From positions 1 to 64,000 of IMG/VR virus record IMGVR_UViG_3300021962_007611: a stretch of DNA of 64,000 bases; one strand, given 5' to 3'. Shown one piece after another: positions 1 to 9,129 of this stretch; position 1 is the stretch's first letter; each line of letters starts with the position of its first letter. The translations under genes and the position numbers were made by a program. The notes beneath the pieces are model-generated. The model was not told where the DNA came from. It searched no databases and was given only the letters and a program-made list of their open reading frames with translations. Source of the stretch: a virus.

Positions 1-120
1 ATGGCAGAAATGTGCCGTACAGCTCTTGACAAGAGCCGCGAAATTGAAGAAGCATACGATAAAGAAGATGAAGAGATGATGATTAGATTAATCAAAGTCC
101 GTCAATCACTTTGGACATAA
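1..120 (+). CDS. Small charged hypothetical protein (39 aa, possibly 5'-truncated)
   Basis: An open frame runs from the first base of the window to a TAA at 118-120. It opens with ATG, but the real start may lie upstream of the window. The product is charged and probably helical (Glu/Asp/Lys rich, ending VRQSLWT). It is followed two bases later by the next gene in the same direction, so it looks like part of the same operon. No function is recognised. Confidence 0.5.
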   Translation: MAEMCRTALDKSREIEEAYDKEDEEMMIRLIKVRQSLWT

Positions 121-121
121 T

Positions 122-337
122 ATGAAATCATCTAGATTTAGAACTTGGGTTAGAGAACTTTGGTACGAAAATTGCGAAGAACATTTTCAAGCAAACATAC
201 CTAAATATACCCATGAGGAATATTTTCAGAAATTTAAATGGTGGCTAAAAAGAGAATATCGACATCAACAAGAAAAGGAAAAGAAACGTGAAGAATACTC
301 AGGAAGAGCTATACCGTCGGTACATGTCATTCAATGA
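122..337 (+). CDS. Small basic hypothetical protein (71 aa)
   Basis: ATG follows the upstream stop by two bases, as in a phage operon. The product is rich in Arg, Lys, Glu and aromatic residues (FKWWLKREYRHQQEKEKK near residues 38-55), with no membrane segment. Its 3' end overlaps the next gene by 50 bases, which is long, so either this stop or the neighbour's start may differ. No family recognised. Confidence 0.5.
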   Translation: MKSSRFRTWVRELWYENCEEHFQANIPKYTHEEYFQKFKWWLKREYRHQQEKEKKREEYSGRAIPSVHVIQ

Positions 338-506
338 ATTAATGCTCGAAGAAAATAAACCTTTAGAAGTAGCGGCCATTATGGCCGTACAGGCCTTGAG
401 CATTTATAGAACTGTTCTTTCGGAAGAAGATTATTTAAAAATGGTAGAATCAATTTACAACAATAGATTTGATGTTAAAAAAATCGAAGGACCGATCATA
501 CAATGA
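288..506 (+). CDS. Conserved-looking hypothetical protein (72 aa)
   Basis: The core (residues about 15-58) is a helical stretch with the motif EENKPLEVAAIMAVQALSIY, which resembles a small protein common in T4-like marine phages (recalled, not searched). It is probably soluble, and its function is unknown. Its stop overlaps the next ATG as ATGA, suggesting translational coupling. Confidence 0.65.
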   Translation: MKNTQEELYRRYMSFNELMLEENKPLEVAAIMAVQALSIYRTVLSEEDYLKMVESIYNNRFDVKKIEGPIIQ

Positions 507-970
507 AGTCACAGACACCAGCAGAAGGCATCATGAAGACCAATGACTTTGGAGATTCAAAGTTTTATAAAGTAGTCTGCGGCTGTGGTCAGGATGATCA
601 CAGCATTGACTTTGAAGTTGAAGCAGCCGAGACTGGCATTAATGTTAATACTTATGTGACAGTAAAAACTGATTATTGGTCAGAATCGATCAAAAAGCGT
701 TACGACATCGATAATCCCTATCTACAAGAACTAGACTGGGCTCTCAAAGACCTTTGGAATGGACTGATCATAAGATTAAAACTTACTTGGACCGTGTGGA
801 CCAAGGGCTATATCAAAACAGAATCTATTGTAGCTATGACTGAACAACAGGCTCTTAACTATGCCGATACAATCAAATCGGCAATTCAAGATGTTAAAGA
901 ATTTCGTAAACAAGTAGATCCAAAAAATAAAGCAGCATCTAAACTAGCAGAAGAAGGAGATTGTGTATGA
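503..970 (+). CDS. Hypothetical protein (155 aa)
   Basis: The ATG at 503 overlaps the previous stop. A second ATG at 530 has a closer Shine-Dalgarno (AGAAGG, five bases upstream) and may be the true start (146 aa). Residues about 25-90 contain a Cys pair (CGCGQDDHS) and several Trp residues. The end overlaps the next gene as ATGA. It looks like a conserved phage protein of unknown role; no catalytic motif is seen. Confidence 0.7.
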   Translation: MKSQTPAEGIMKTNDFGDSKFYKVVCGCGQDDHSIDFEVEAAETGINVNTYVTVKTDYWSESIKKRYDIDNPYLQELDWALKDLWNGLIIRLKLTWTVWTKGYIKTESIVAMTEQQALNYADTIKSAIQDVKEFRKQVDPKNKAASKLAEEGDCV

Positions 971-1956
971 CAACTAATCCCAAGGGTTCCTGGCCGTTTA
1001 TGCCTAGCGATGCTCCCGAACCAACTGCGAAAGACCTAGAAGAACAAAAGATAGCAGAACAACAGAAACTTATTGAAGTTCTAAAATTCACACCACGCAC
1101 ATATAGAATCAGTATGTGGGGTTACGGTGGTGAAAAGGTCATGGGGACCGTAGATCGTAAAATCTATGATTACTTTAAATCTCGTAGATTGGATCTGAGC
1201 GATTTCGCTTGGGATAGTGACTACGCTGATGAACACGAAATCCCCGAAGAGATGTGGCCGTTTCCCCCTGGTAGTTGGTATGAGTGCGATGACATGGGCC
1301 ATGTTAACGGTGTCGATCGTGACAGTGGCACACTACAGATCGAAGATGAAAACGGTAACACTATCATTGAACGAAGTCTAGAAGATATCGATGGCTGTGA
1401 TATTGAATTAAGCTGCGGTGATGAAGTATGGGTCGATTCTAGAGATCCAGGCACTGTAGTCTTTCTCGGAAGCAGTAATGAAAAAGGAACATTCTTTGAA
1501 GGTGAGATTAATCTAACTGCTCCATTTGATCAAGAAAAATTAATCTTATTCTATGATGACTTCGACGGCAATGATATTATAAGCTCAGTAGAATATGACG
1601 GAGAAGAAATAGAAAACTGGGGAGCCAGTACAAATGGCAAGAGTTCGGATTTTGGATTCTATATTGCCGGCTCTTCAAAAGAAGGTAAATGGGAAAGATA
1701 TCGAAATATGGATGATATCGAATATCCTATGACCGAATGGTTTTCTAAAAAGAACAAACCCGTGCTTGAGGGAATTTATGAAATCAAAACCTCCGGCAAA
1801 AATAGTTATCAACATCAGGCTAAATGGACTGGTTCTCGTTGGATCAGTGCGTGGCAAAACGATACCCCTGAAGCCGAAGATTTAAAAATAAAAGAATGGC
1901 GTGGACTATCTGTTGACCCAGATGCTACAGACAGCGAAGGCGGCGAGATTGATTAA
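967..1956 (+). CDS. Acidic hypothetical protein (329 aa)
   Basis: The start at ATG 967 is chosen over a TTG at 961 because AAGGAG lies eight bases upstream and the ATG overlaps the previous stop (ATGA). The protein is strongly acidic and rich in Trp and Gly, with an N-terminal Pro/Glu-rich segment. It has no signal peptide, membrane helix or recognisable motif. The stop overlaps the next start (TAATGG). Function unknown. Confidence 0.75.
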   Translation: MTTNPKGSWPFMPSDAPEPTAKDLEEQKIAEQQKLIEVLKFTPRTYRISMWGYGGEKVMGTVDRKIYDYFKSRRLDLSDFAWDSDYADEHEIPEEMWPFPPGSWYECDDMGHVNGVDRDSGTLQIEDENGNTIIERSLEDIDGCDIELSCGDEVWVDSRDPGTVVFLGSSNEKGTFFEGEINLTAPFDQEKLILFYDDFDGNDIISSVEYDGEEIENWGASTNGKSSDFGFYIAGSSKEGKWERYRNMDDIEYPMTEWFSKKNKPVLEGIYEIKTSGKNSYQHQAKWTGSRWISAWQNDTPEAEDLKIKEWRGLSVDPDATDSEGGEID

Positions 1957-2501
1957 TGGAACCCAGTAAAAGTCCTGATCGACACACTTTTCAGAAGGAA
2001 GGTTATGTAAAACGCCAATCTGAAAACGGTGAACCGGTCAATGAAGATTACCTCGATTACTTTGAAAAGATAATCGAAGATCACAAAACTAAGTTTGACG
2101 ATCCCCAAAGCCGTATTAACAATATGGAATACGATCTCCTAACCACTGATTGGATTTTGGAGAAAGTTCGTGTGTCTGAATCTTACGCTCAAAACTTATA
2201 TTCAGCAATGTGTAACAACGATTTTATCAAAATAGATGTTATTCCTATCCTTAGACAAAATCCAAAAAAAGATTATTGGTCAGCTTCATGGCGTTATGCC
2301 GGGGGCATCGTTGCCGACATGCGACAAGAAGGCGATTATATTGATTGGTACTGTTCAGGAATTCGTGGAGGAATGAGCTACGATGATGATATCAAAGATG
2401 GTTTTGTGCCGGAAGGCATGATAACCGACGAGATCCGGAATGATCTCCAACGTCTTGGCTGGGTGATAGCATCCGGTGGAGATTGGGAAAAGTTTGTTTA
2501 A
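1956..2501 (+). CDS. Hypothetical protein (181 aa)
   Basis: It starts within the stop of the preceding gene. The C-terminal half has a Trp/Tyr/Gly-rich stretch (SASWRYAGGIVADMRQEGDY, about residues 107-126) followed by a moderately acidic tail. It is a soluble protein without an identifiable motif. It belongs to the run of small unrecognised genes at the left end, which in T4-like phages are usually early host-takeover genes (inference). Confidence 0.7.
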   Translation: MEPSKSPDRHTFQKEGYVKRQSENGEPVNEDYLDYFEKIIEDHKTKFDDPQSRINNMEYDLLTTDWILEKVRVSESYAQNLYSAMCNNDFIKIDVIPILRQNPKKDYWSASWRYAGGIVADMRQEGDYIDWYCSGIRGGMSYDDDIKDGFVPEGMITDEIRNDLQRLGWVIASGGDWEKFV

Positions 2502-2526
2502 CCAAATAGGAGAAAAGTAAAATAAA

Positions 2527-2718
2527 ATGACCTGGGAACTCTACGAGGTCTGGTCCGAAGACGATATCGGCCATCAAGAATTGATTGAAACTACCAAAAG
2601 CCTTAAAGAGGCTAGGGCCATCGCCCAAACGACATTAATTGATTATCCAGTCGCTGTCATATATAAAGAAACAGAAGATGGCGATACTGAGGAAATCGAA
2701 CGGTTGACATATGAATAG
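2527..2718 (+). CDS. Small acidic hypothetical protein (63 aa)
   Basis: AGGAG lies about 14 bases upstream of the ATG. The sequence (MTWELYEVWSEDDIGHQEL at the start, many Glu and Asp residues) suggests a small alpha/beta acidic protein. A perfect sigma70 promoter overlaps its 3' end, so it may be the last gene of the upstream transcript. Function unknown. Confidence 0.65.
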   Translation: MTWELYEVWSEDDIGHQELIETTKSLKEARAIAQTTLIDYPVAVIYKETEDGDTEEIERLTYE

Positions 2719-2732
2719 TTTGGTAGTATAAT
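2704..2732 (+). promoter_or_regulatory. Strong sigma70 early promoter
   Basis: TTGACA (2704-2709), 17-base spacer, TATAAT (2727-2732): a perfect bacterial consensus. The predicted start near 2739 gives a leader of about 27 bases containing AAGGAG before the ATG at 2766. The -35 box lies in the 3' end of the upstream gene. Confidence 0.85.
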
Positions 2733-2765
2733 AACTATATTAACTGGAAACCAAGGAGCATTTCG

Positions 2766-3941
2766 ATGGCTGTTACCAAAAGCAAATCTAAACATTTGGC
2801 AGAAGCACGGGCTAGTAAAGGACGCGATCTAAGTCCAAAATGGGACGGCCACGAGACCTGGACTACTGATCAATTCTATAGCCATTTCCGCCGTAGCATG
2901 GATTGGTATCGTATCGAAACCGGTAGTAAAGATCTAAAGCCCAAAGTCATCAATTGGATGTCGCAGGCTGGTTATACCAAAGATCAAATCAAAGCCTTCA
3001 AAGATACCAAAGACTGGCGTTGTAATGGTACTATGGGTGCTATCGCTGCTAACTTGCTCAAGGGTATGCCTATCGTTAGAGCAGACTTCAATAACGGAAA
3101 AAACATCGCTTCATGGTTAGGTGAACGCATCACTGAAGTAATCGAAGCTGGTAAAAACGATTATGAGCCCGAAGAGCCAGTTGAAGAACAAGTAGCTGTT
3201 CCTCAGATCACTATCCAAGATCGTCTTCGTGAAGCTTCCTATAAAATGACCGAAGAACTCGAGGATGCTGTTGAATCGTTCAGCGAAGATCCCGAAGCAT
3301 TTGATCCTAAAGCGTTCAAAGTTTTAAATCTCCTGCGGGGGAAACAGGTCAAAGCTGCTCATGCTCGTATCATCAAAGATCTATACCAGCGGCAATACGA
3401 TGAATATATCGAGCTTCAAGAAGGTAAATGTGATCAGCTTAAAGAAGGCTATTCACATCTATCTAAGGCACAGATCAAGAAAGTAGTGGCGTTCTATCAC
3501 GATATCCTCAGTGCCTGTGACATGCTGATGCAGGAAGCCAAGGTTAACCGTAAGCCACGTGCTAAGAAACCCACTGACAAGGCCAAGATCGTTGCTAAGA
3601 TGAAATATCTCAAACAAGACGACAAGCTGAAATTGGTTTCCGTTAATCCTCAGGATATCATCGGTGCCAAAGAGCTTTGGGTGTTCAATATCAAGACTCG
3701 TAAACTAGGCAAGTATGTCACTTCAGAGTTCGCAGAATTGAATGTCAAAGGAACTACCGTTACTGGTTTTGATGAGAACAAGAGCGTACAAAAGACCCTG
3801 CGTAAGCCCGAGGAACAACTTAAAGAATTTAAGGGTGCCGGTAAGGTACAGTTGCGTAAGTTCTTGGAAGATATTAAAGCTGTGGATATCAAACTCAACG
3901 GACGTATCAACGAAGATACCATTCTACTTAAAGTAGTTTAA
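2766..3941 (+). CDS. Hypothetical protein under a strong early promoter (391 aa)
   Basis: It has AAGGAG upstream of ATG and a consensus host-type promoter. Residues about 20-120 form a Trp-rich domain (DGHETWTTDQFYSHFRRSMD); the middle is acidic; about residues 205-270 are helical; the C-terminal 110 residues look like a compact beta-rich domain (ELWVFNIKTRKLGKYV). No catalytic motif is recognised. The strong promoter suggests high early expression. It ends tail-to-tail with the reverse-strand fibre gene, the two stop codons sharing bases 3938-3941. Confidence 0.8.
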   Translation: MAVTKSKSKHLAEARASKGRDLSPKWDGHETWTTDQFYSHFRRSMDWYRIETGSKDLKPKVINWMSQAGYTKDQIKAFKDTKDWRCNGTMGAIAANLLKGMPIVRADFNNGKNIASWLGERITEVIEAGKNDYEPEEPVEEQVAVPQITIQDRLREASYKMTEELEDAVESFSEDPEAFDPKAFKVLNLLRGKQVKAAHARIIKDLYQRQYDEYIELQEGKCDQLKEGYSHLSKAQIKKVVAFYHDILSACDMLMQEAKVNRKPRAKKPTDKAKIVAKMKYLKQDDKLKLVSVNPQDIIGAKELWVFNIKTRKLGKYVTSEFAELNVKGTTVTGFDENKSVQKTLRKPEEQLKEFKGAGKVQLRKFLEDIKAVDIKLNGRINEDTILLKVV

Positions 3942-6900
3942 CCTATCATACCAACAATATTTTGTGAAACTCCAGCAGGATTAAACACAGTGATCATAGC
4001 TTGACCAGATACAGCAGCTAGAGTAACAGATGTTACACTGGTACCTCCAGCATCTCCCTTGCTCATGTTCACTGCGGCAAAACCTGTAGTTGATATGCTA
4101 GCCTGAACATTGATCTGGCGTGGTGAAGCATTAGTATTTCTTACACATACCCTTACTAGTCTACCTACTGTTAGATTTGTTATAGAAAGGGTTCGTGTGG
4201 CGTCAAAACTTCCTTCCCAATAATATAACTGATATAGAGAAGCATCGACAGTGAAATCACCTGAGCCGCCACCAAAGCCACCCGGATATGTTAAATTTGG
4301 TGTTGTTATAGTCGGTGATGTGCCTAGTACAACGCTACCACTACCTGTAGTCGCCGTTACACCTAGCGTACCATCGCCGCTTGATGTTGTAACAATACCG
4401 TTAGTGGTTAAACTGCCTAGTTTCTTATTAGTTAAACTTTCTGAACCAGCCAGGGTGGCGAGGGTGCCTGTAGTTGGTAGTGTGAGCGATGTTGATGCTG
4501 TTGTTGTAAATGAAAGGGCAAAATTACCAGCTGTGGTAAAATTGTTAGCTAGATCAATATTACCTGCTAATTTAATAGTTCTGTTAGCATTAATTACATC
4601 AAATGTCAGCGTCCTATCTGCGGTAAGTGCTGTTGAAGAGTTAGACGCAACGAATAAATCAAACGCTGTAGTTGTGGTGTCTCGAACTTCTAAAGTAGTG
4701 AAACGTCCGGTGGATGCTGTTGTAGCACCTATGCTCATATTATTGATAGTTCCTACCCCGGTCGAAGTTAACGCAAGGGTTGGCGTATTGCTGGCTGTCA
4801 GTGTTATTAAGTTCGTATAAGCTGTTCCATCAACATCGTAGGCTGCTAAGGATAATGTGTTGGCATTGGCTTTACCGGATTTAAACTGTGTTCCAGAAAC
4901 AAAGAATGCGTTTGCTGTTATGCTGTCGCTGTCATCGCTGCCGAGTGTGGAATTTCCGTTTACCTGTAGATTTCCAGTAAGTGTAAGTGAAGTTCCATTT
5001 AACAGTTTATTAATGTTCCAACTGTCATCTGAAGAAGCATAAGTCAATGATGGTTTAGTGGCAGGGCCTTCTACGGTTATTCCCGCACCATTTGAAGCGG
5101 CTGCTGAGATCGATCCTTTAGCAATCGTGATGTTCAAATCTTCGACATCTAGTGTCGAAGTGTTTAATGTTACGGTGTTACCATTTACAACTAAATCGCC
5201 TTGAACAGTTAGATTACTACCAATAGTTGTAGTGCCCTGAACAGTTAGATTACTGCCGACGGATGTATTTCGTTGTATTATAACATCTTGATCAGCTCTT
5301 ATATCATTGGCTCTAATGTCTGAATTAAAAGTTACAGCAGGAATAAATGTGATACCTGACGAATCGTTAGTATCTATAGTATTGCCTGTAAAAATCAAAG
5401 ATCCAAAATTAATAGTAGTAGCAGCACCGAAGGCATTGACTGTAGTGGCTACAGTATTATAAAGATTCTGTGTTGTTTGTGTACCAACTACTGTCGGATT
5501 ATTGATTGTCAATGTACCTGTGGTAGCACCAATATCGATCGTGGTAGCTGCTCCAAAAGCATTGACAGTAGTTGCTACTGTGTCATAGACATTCTGCGTA
5601 GTCTGAGTACCAACTAGAGTTGGGTTATTAACAGTAATTGTTCCTGTAGTAGCACCAATATCAATTGTGGTAGCTGCTCCAAATGCGTTGACAGTAGTTG
5701 CTACTGTGTCATAGACATTCTGAGTGGTCTGTGTGCCGACTAATGTAGGATTGTTGATCGTGATAGTACCGGTGGTAGCACCTATGTCTATAGTAGTAGC
5801 TGCTCCGAAAGCATTGACTGTTGTTGCTACAGTGTCATAGACGTTCTGCGTAGTCTGGGTTCCTACCAATGTAGGATTGTTGATCGTGATAGTACCGGTG
5901 GTAGCACCAACATCAATTGTGGTAGCAGCACCAAAAGCATTGACTGTGGTCGCCACGGTGTCATAGACGTTTTGAGTTGTTTCAGTGCCTACTAATGTTG
6001 GATTTCTTAAAGTGATCGTTCCAGTAGTGTCACCTATGTTAATCGCAGTAGCATCACCAAACGCATTAACTGTAGTTGCGGTAGTGTCATAAAGATACTG
6101 TGTGGCCACTGTACCTACAAGTGTAGGATTCTCGATAGTTATCGTTCCAGTGTTCGCTCCCATGTTGATCGCTGTCGCTGATCCAAACACGTTAACAGTA
6201 GTTGCGGTATTGTCAATTAAATTAAATGTGGTCTGATCGGTATTAAGTGTCTGGGTTCTTAATTCAACAGCACCCGTACCTGCTGGATCAATGATGATGC
6301 TATCATTAGAATTAGTACCTTGGATGACATTCTGATAGATGTATAATCCATCTGTGTTTATCCTGTCGCGAATATTAATATCACCACGAAGATAAACTTC
6401 ACCGTCAATACGTCCTAGATATAATTCTCCGGCACCTGTGTCAGTGCGGATCATTTCATTAATATAGATAGGACTGATTTCAAATTGTAAATTGATAGGA
6501 AAATCTACATAACCAGTAGACAGGCCTGTCCAGGATGTTATTATTCTAAAGTTTGTTCCAGTAGCATTTGGTTCAGCATAAATGTTCTGTATCGTATAAG
6601 CGTATCTAGCTGTGGTTCCAGAAGCTGAATCTATAGTTACCCAGGTTCCAGGACTTCCCGGTGTTTCTCTTTGTAAAATAACAGAACCAGTAGTTAGAGC
6701 AGATTCAGCTTTGTAACTAGCAGAATATGTCAGTGTACCAGATACAGGAAGAGTGAAATTTATCTGTACAGTTTTACTAGCTTCTGAACTTGCCGGTAAA
6801 TCTATTTCACCAGGACTGTCTAGGGTGCCGTCTCCGGTAAGGTTGATCGGTGATCCTGTAGTTCCTGTAGAGGTAAAATTAGTAACTCCATCTTCTCCCG

Positions 6901-7633
6901 GTATACTTTGTATGATCCCTACTTCGATATTGTTAAGATAAACAGTGTTTGATGTTAGAGCACCTCTCGAAGTTACAGTATGTAACGTGTCAGTTTCAGT
7001 TACGCCTAGTCCTTCGAATCTCAATTCTGTGTCGCTTATACGAGTGATGTTAATACCTCGGTCTACAGAAAATCTAATACTTTGATCGTCTGTAACTACT
7101 GATCCAACCCGACCGTATAATCTTAATTCTGTAGTACCTACAGGAACATCAAAGTCATATTCTGATCCAGATAAGGTAAATGTATCTTGTGCTTCGTTGG
7201 TATTTTCAAATACAATATTGTCTCCAGCGATGATCGTTATACTGTCTCTTACAGAATCTGCTTCTAATTTATAGCCTCCGGGCGGAGTTCCGTTGCCCAA
7301 TAAACGCACTTTTCTAAAGAAATCATAGTAGGCCGCACTATTAGGATAGATGTTAGTTGATTCAAAAGAATGTGTAGATCCCGTACCTATGCCCAACAGA
7401 TCTATAGCGGTACTAGTGATAGCATCATCTTCAGACAGGGCTAATTTAAAGGAATTGACTGAAACTAGAATAACGTAATATTTGTATCCATTAACCAGCC
7501 CGCCAATAGCGGTGCCGCCGCCTGAGTGATATAAAACACCCTGTCGATCTATGTAACCATGTGAATTAATTGTAATAACGTCAGTGCCCGTATTAACGGC
7601 CGTAGACGGATCAAATGTATTTGTTAGCGGCAT
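3938..7633 (-). CDS. Repeat-rich tail fibre-like protein (1231 aa)
   Basis: A very long Thr/Asn/Gly/Ala-rich protein with the low-complexity beta-structured composition of phage fibres. The middle third carries seven copies of a 42-residue unit around ATTVNAFGAATTIDIG, then stretches such as GSNLTVQGTTTIGSNLTVQG and PSLTYASSDDSWNINKLLNG that are typical of fibre shafts. The C-terminal part (FDVINANRTIKLAGNIDL, LTLPTTGTLATLAGSESLTN) is a common marine-phage fibre motif. It lies on the opposite strand from its neighbours and has its own late promoter and AAGGA site. Likely a virion appendage involved in host contact (inference). Confidence 0.85.
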   Translation of the reverse strand: MPLTNTFDPSTAVNTGTDVITINSHGYIDRQGVLYHSGGGTAIGGLVNGYKYYVILVSVNSFKLALSEDDAITSTAIDLLGIGTGSTHSFESTNIYPNSAAYYDFFRKVRLLGNGTPPGGYKLEADSVRDSITIIAGDNIVFENTNEAQDTFTLSGSEYDFDVPVGTTELRLYGRVGSVVTDDQSIRFSVDRGINITRISDTELRFEGLGVTETDTLHTVTSRGALTSNTVYLNNIEVGIIQSIPGEDGVTNFTSTGTTGSPINLTGDGTLDSPGEIDLPASSEASKTVQINFTLPVSGTLTYSASYKAESALTTGSVILQRETPGSPGTWVTIDSASGTTARYAYTIQNIYAEPNATGTNFRIITSWTGLSTGYVDFPINLQFEISPIYINEMIRTDTGAGELYLGRIDGEVYLRGDINIRDRINTDGLYIYQNVIQGTNSNDSIIIDPAGTGAVELRTQTLNTDQTTFNLIDNTATTVNVFGSATAINMGANTGTITIENPTLVGTVATQYLYDTTATTVNAFGDATAINIGDTTGTITLRNPTLVGTETTQNVYDTVATTVNAFGAATTIDVGATTGTITINNPTLVGTQTTQNVYDTVATTVNAFGAATTIDIGATTGTITINNPTLVGTQTTQNVYDTVATTVNAFGAATTIDIGATTGTITVNNPTLVGTQTTQNVYDTVATTVNAFGAATTIDIGATTGTLTINNPTVVGTQTTQNLYNTVATTVNAFGAATTINFGSLIFTGNTIDTNDSSGITFIPAVTFNSDIRANDIRADQDVIIQRNTSVGSNLTVQGTTTIGSNLTVQGDLVVNGNTVTLNTSTLDVEDLNITIAKGSISAAASNGAGITVEGPATKPSLTYASSDDSWNINKLLNGTSLTLTGNLQVNGNSTLGSDDSDSITANAFFVSGTQFKSGKANANTLSLAAYDVDGTAYTNLITLTASNTPTLALTSTGVGTINNMSIGATTASTGRFTTLEVRDTTTTAFDLFVASNSSTALTADRTLTFDVINANRTIKLAGNIDLANNFTTAGNFALSFTTTASTSLTLPTTGTLATLAGSESLTNKKLGSLTTNGIVTTSSGDGTLGVTATTGSGSVVLGTSPTITTPNLTYPGGFGGGSGDFTVDASLYQLYYWEGSFDATRTLSITNLTVGRLVRVCVRNTNASPRQINVQASISTTGFAAVNMSKGDAGGTSVTSVTLAAVSGQAMITVFNPAGVSQNIVGMIG
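5401..6228 (-). repeat. Tandem 126-bp (42-aa) coding repeat, seven units
   Basis: Seven in-frame units of the form xxYDTVATTVNAFGAATTIDIG followed by ATTGTITINNPTLVGTQTTQ. The central copies are nearly identical in protein and strongly similar in DNA; the outer copies have diverged. This is what expected copy-number change by recombination in a fibre shaft looks like. Confidence 0.9.
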
Positions 7634-7652
7634 TATTCGTCCTTGTACTCAG

Positions 7653-7660
7653 TATTTATT
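7653..7660 (-). promoter_or_regulatory. Late promoter for reverse-strand fibre
   Basis: Read on the reverse strand this is AATAAATA followed by C, one base from the T4 late consensus TATAAATA. It lies about 20 bases upstream of the fibre ATG, with AAGGAC between. It is divergent from the forward late promoter at 7674. Confidence 0.65.
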
Positions 7661-7673
7661 GTTACCGCACTAG

Positions 7674-7681
7674 TATAAATA
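7674..7681 (+). promoter_or_regulatory. Consensus T4-like late promoter
   Basis: An exact TATAAATA. The predicted transcription start (about 7687) is only a few bases before the ATG at 7690, so the transcript would be nearly leaderless unless translation starts elsewhere. Confidence 0.7.
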
Positions 7682-7689
7682 TTGATATC

Positions 7690-9129
7690 ATGAAACAAAA
7701 TCACATCGATCAAGTATTAGAATCTCTAGGGCAAACGCTGAAAAACATCGAATCTACAAAGGCCGCTACGCCCTTTGATATCAAAGATGTTACAGATAAA
7801 ATCGGAGATATTGTCAAATCAATTCCGTATAATAGTATATCCGGGGATCAAATCGCAGGCGGAAAGATTAAAAGTTTCTCTAGCACAGGAATACAGGATT
7901 CAGCCGCTGGGCCTACGCTGTTTGTTAAGAACGGTACGATAGAAGCTCCTAGTGCCACGATTCCTGCTCTAAAAGGTCGTGTTTTTGTTGAAGAAAATTT
8001 AATCGCCAACGAACTAACTGTACTAAAAGATCTCACAGTTTCCGGAGTACTTAGAGCCAACGTCGAAGTTAACTACGCAGATTTCTTAAAGCGTATTCCC
8101 AAACAGGCTATCTCGCAGGACCTGTTAGGACCTGGTACAGTTAGGAATTTTGCCAGCACAGGTATCCGTGATCAAAGCACAGGAACTATCAAAATCACTA
8201 TCAAAGACGACGGTGTATTTGTTGACGCTATCTCTATCGCCAAAGTACTAGATAATCTAACTGTAGAAAAAACCATCAAAGCTGAGAGTGCCGAAATCAC
8301 AGGCACGATCAAAGCCAAGCGAATCGAAGTAGCAGAAATTAAATCTGATCTTAGATTAGAACGAACATCAAGTTTAGAATTCAAACACGCACCAGATAAT
8401 CCTATCTTCGGTAAAGGTCTAGCATGGACTGGAATAGGTCCAACTAAACAGTTTGTTCTCAAAGGAGATGACAGTATTTTCTCTACTGAGAATATAGATC
8501 TGCAACCAGGAAAAAGTTTCCTAATCAACAATACAGTGGTCATCAGCGAAAAAGAATTAGGCCCGGGAGTAACCAAGAGTCGTCTAAGAGAATTAGGAAT
8601 TTTAAAAGACCTTACAGTAATGGGGGATTCTAATCTATCAAATTTCGTATTCCTAAATTCTTCAGCAGAACGTATCACTATAGGACTAGGCGAGGCTAAC
8701 GGAAAACTATCTGTATTTGGCAATAACATAGAACTCAAACACGATTTCCTAGATGGTCGAGCTGTATTCGGTACACATGGTTATCAGGATCTATCACTGA
8801 TCACTGACAATACTTCAAGAGTCACCTTACACAATAATGGTAATATTACTCTAGGTAATAAGAATAGTACTCCTTCACAGGTACAGGTTCACGGAAGATT
8901 ATCTATAGGAGTTGGTACGCCAGATCCTAATGTAGACCTACATGTAAACGGTGCTATTAAATTTGGTAATAGACTACATACCTACGGCGATGAAGAACCG
9001 CAGACTGGTAATTATAATCTCGGTGATATAGTTTGGAACGCAGAACCTAAACCTAATCATCCAATAGGTTGGGTATGTACCAGGGCAGGAAATCCTGGCA
9101 CGTGGAGACCATTCGGTATTATCAGCTGA
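7690..9129 (+). CDS. Fibre/virion structural protein (479 aa)
   Basis: It contains fibre-like repeated elements: two related segments built around NSISGDQIAGGKIKSFSSTG and QAISQDLLGPGTVRNFASTG, then shaft motifs (NELTVLKDLTVSGVLRA) and a C-terminal tip-like region (PDPNVDLHVNGAIKFGNR) found in many phage tail fibres. The frame is open back to ATG 7615, but that extension would overlap the divergent fibre start and both late promoters, so ATG 7690 is preferred. The stop overlaps the next start (TGATG). Probably a fibre or fibre-associated protein. Confidence 0.75.
   Translation: MKQNHIDQVLESLGQTLKNIESTKAATPFDIKDVTDKIGDIVKSIPYNSISGDQIAGGKIKSFSSTGIQDSAAGPTLFVKNGTIEAPSATIPALKGRVFVEENLIANELTVLKDLTVSGVLRANVEVNYADFLKRIPKQAISQDLLGPGTVRNFASTGIRDQSTGTIKITIKDDGVFVDAISIAKVLDNLTVEKTIKAESAEITGTIKAKRIEVAEIKSDLRLERTSSLEFKHAPDNPIFGKGLAWTGIGPTKQFVLKGDDSIFSTENIDLQPGKSFLINNTVVISEKELGPGVTKSRLRELGILKDLTVMGDSNLSNFVFLNSSAERITIGLGEANGKLSVFGNNIELKHDFLDGRAVFGTHGYQDLSLITDNTSRVTLHNNGNITLGNKNSTPSQVQVHGRLSIGVGTPDPNVDLHVNGAIKFGNRLHTYGDEEPQTGNYNLGDIVWNAEPKPNHPIGWVCTRAGNPGTWRPFGIIS

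Noticed and set aside
4251-4820. Long open frame on the forward strand opposite the reverse fibre
   Set aside because: It is a shadow of the Thr/Ser/Asn-rich fibre codons; no start site or domain, and composition mirrors the real gene.
5401-6228. Regular repeats resembling a CRISPR array
   Set aside because: The repeat period is 126 bases, the units encode protein in frame throughout, and there are no unique spacers.
7615-7689. N-terminal hydrophobic extension of the 479-aa virion protein
   Set aside because: It overlaps the divergent fibre start and two late promoters; the hydrophobic reading comes from T-rich promoter DNA.
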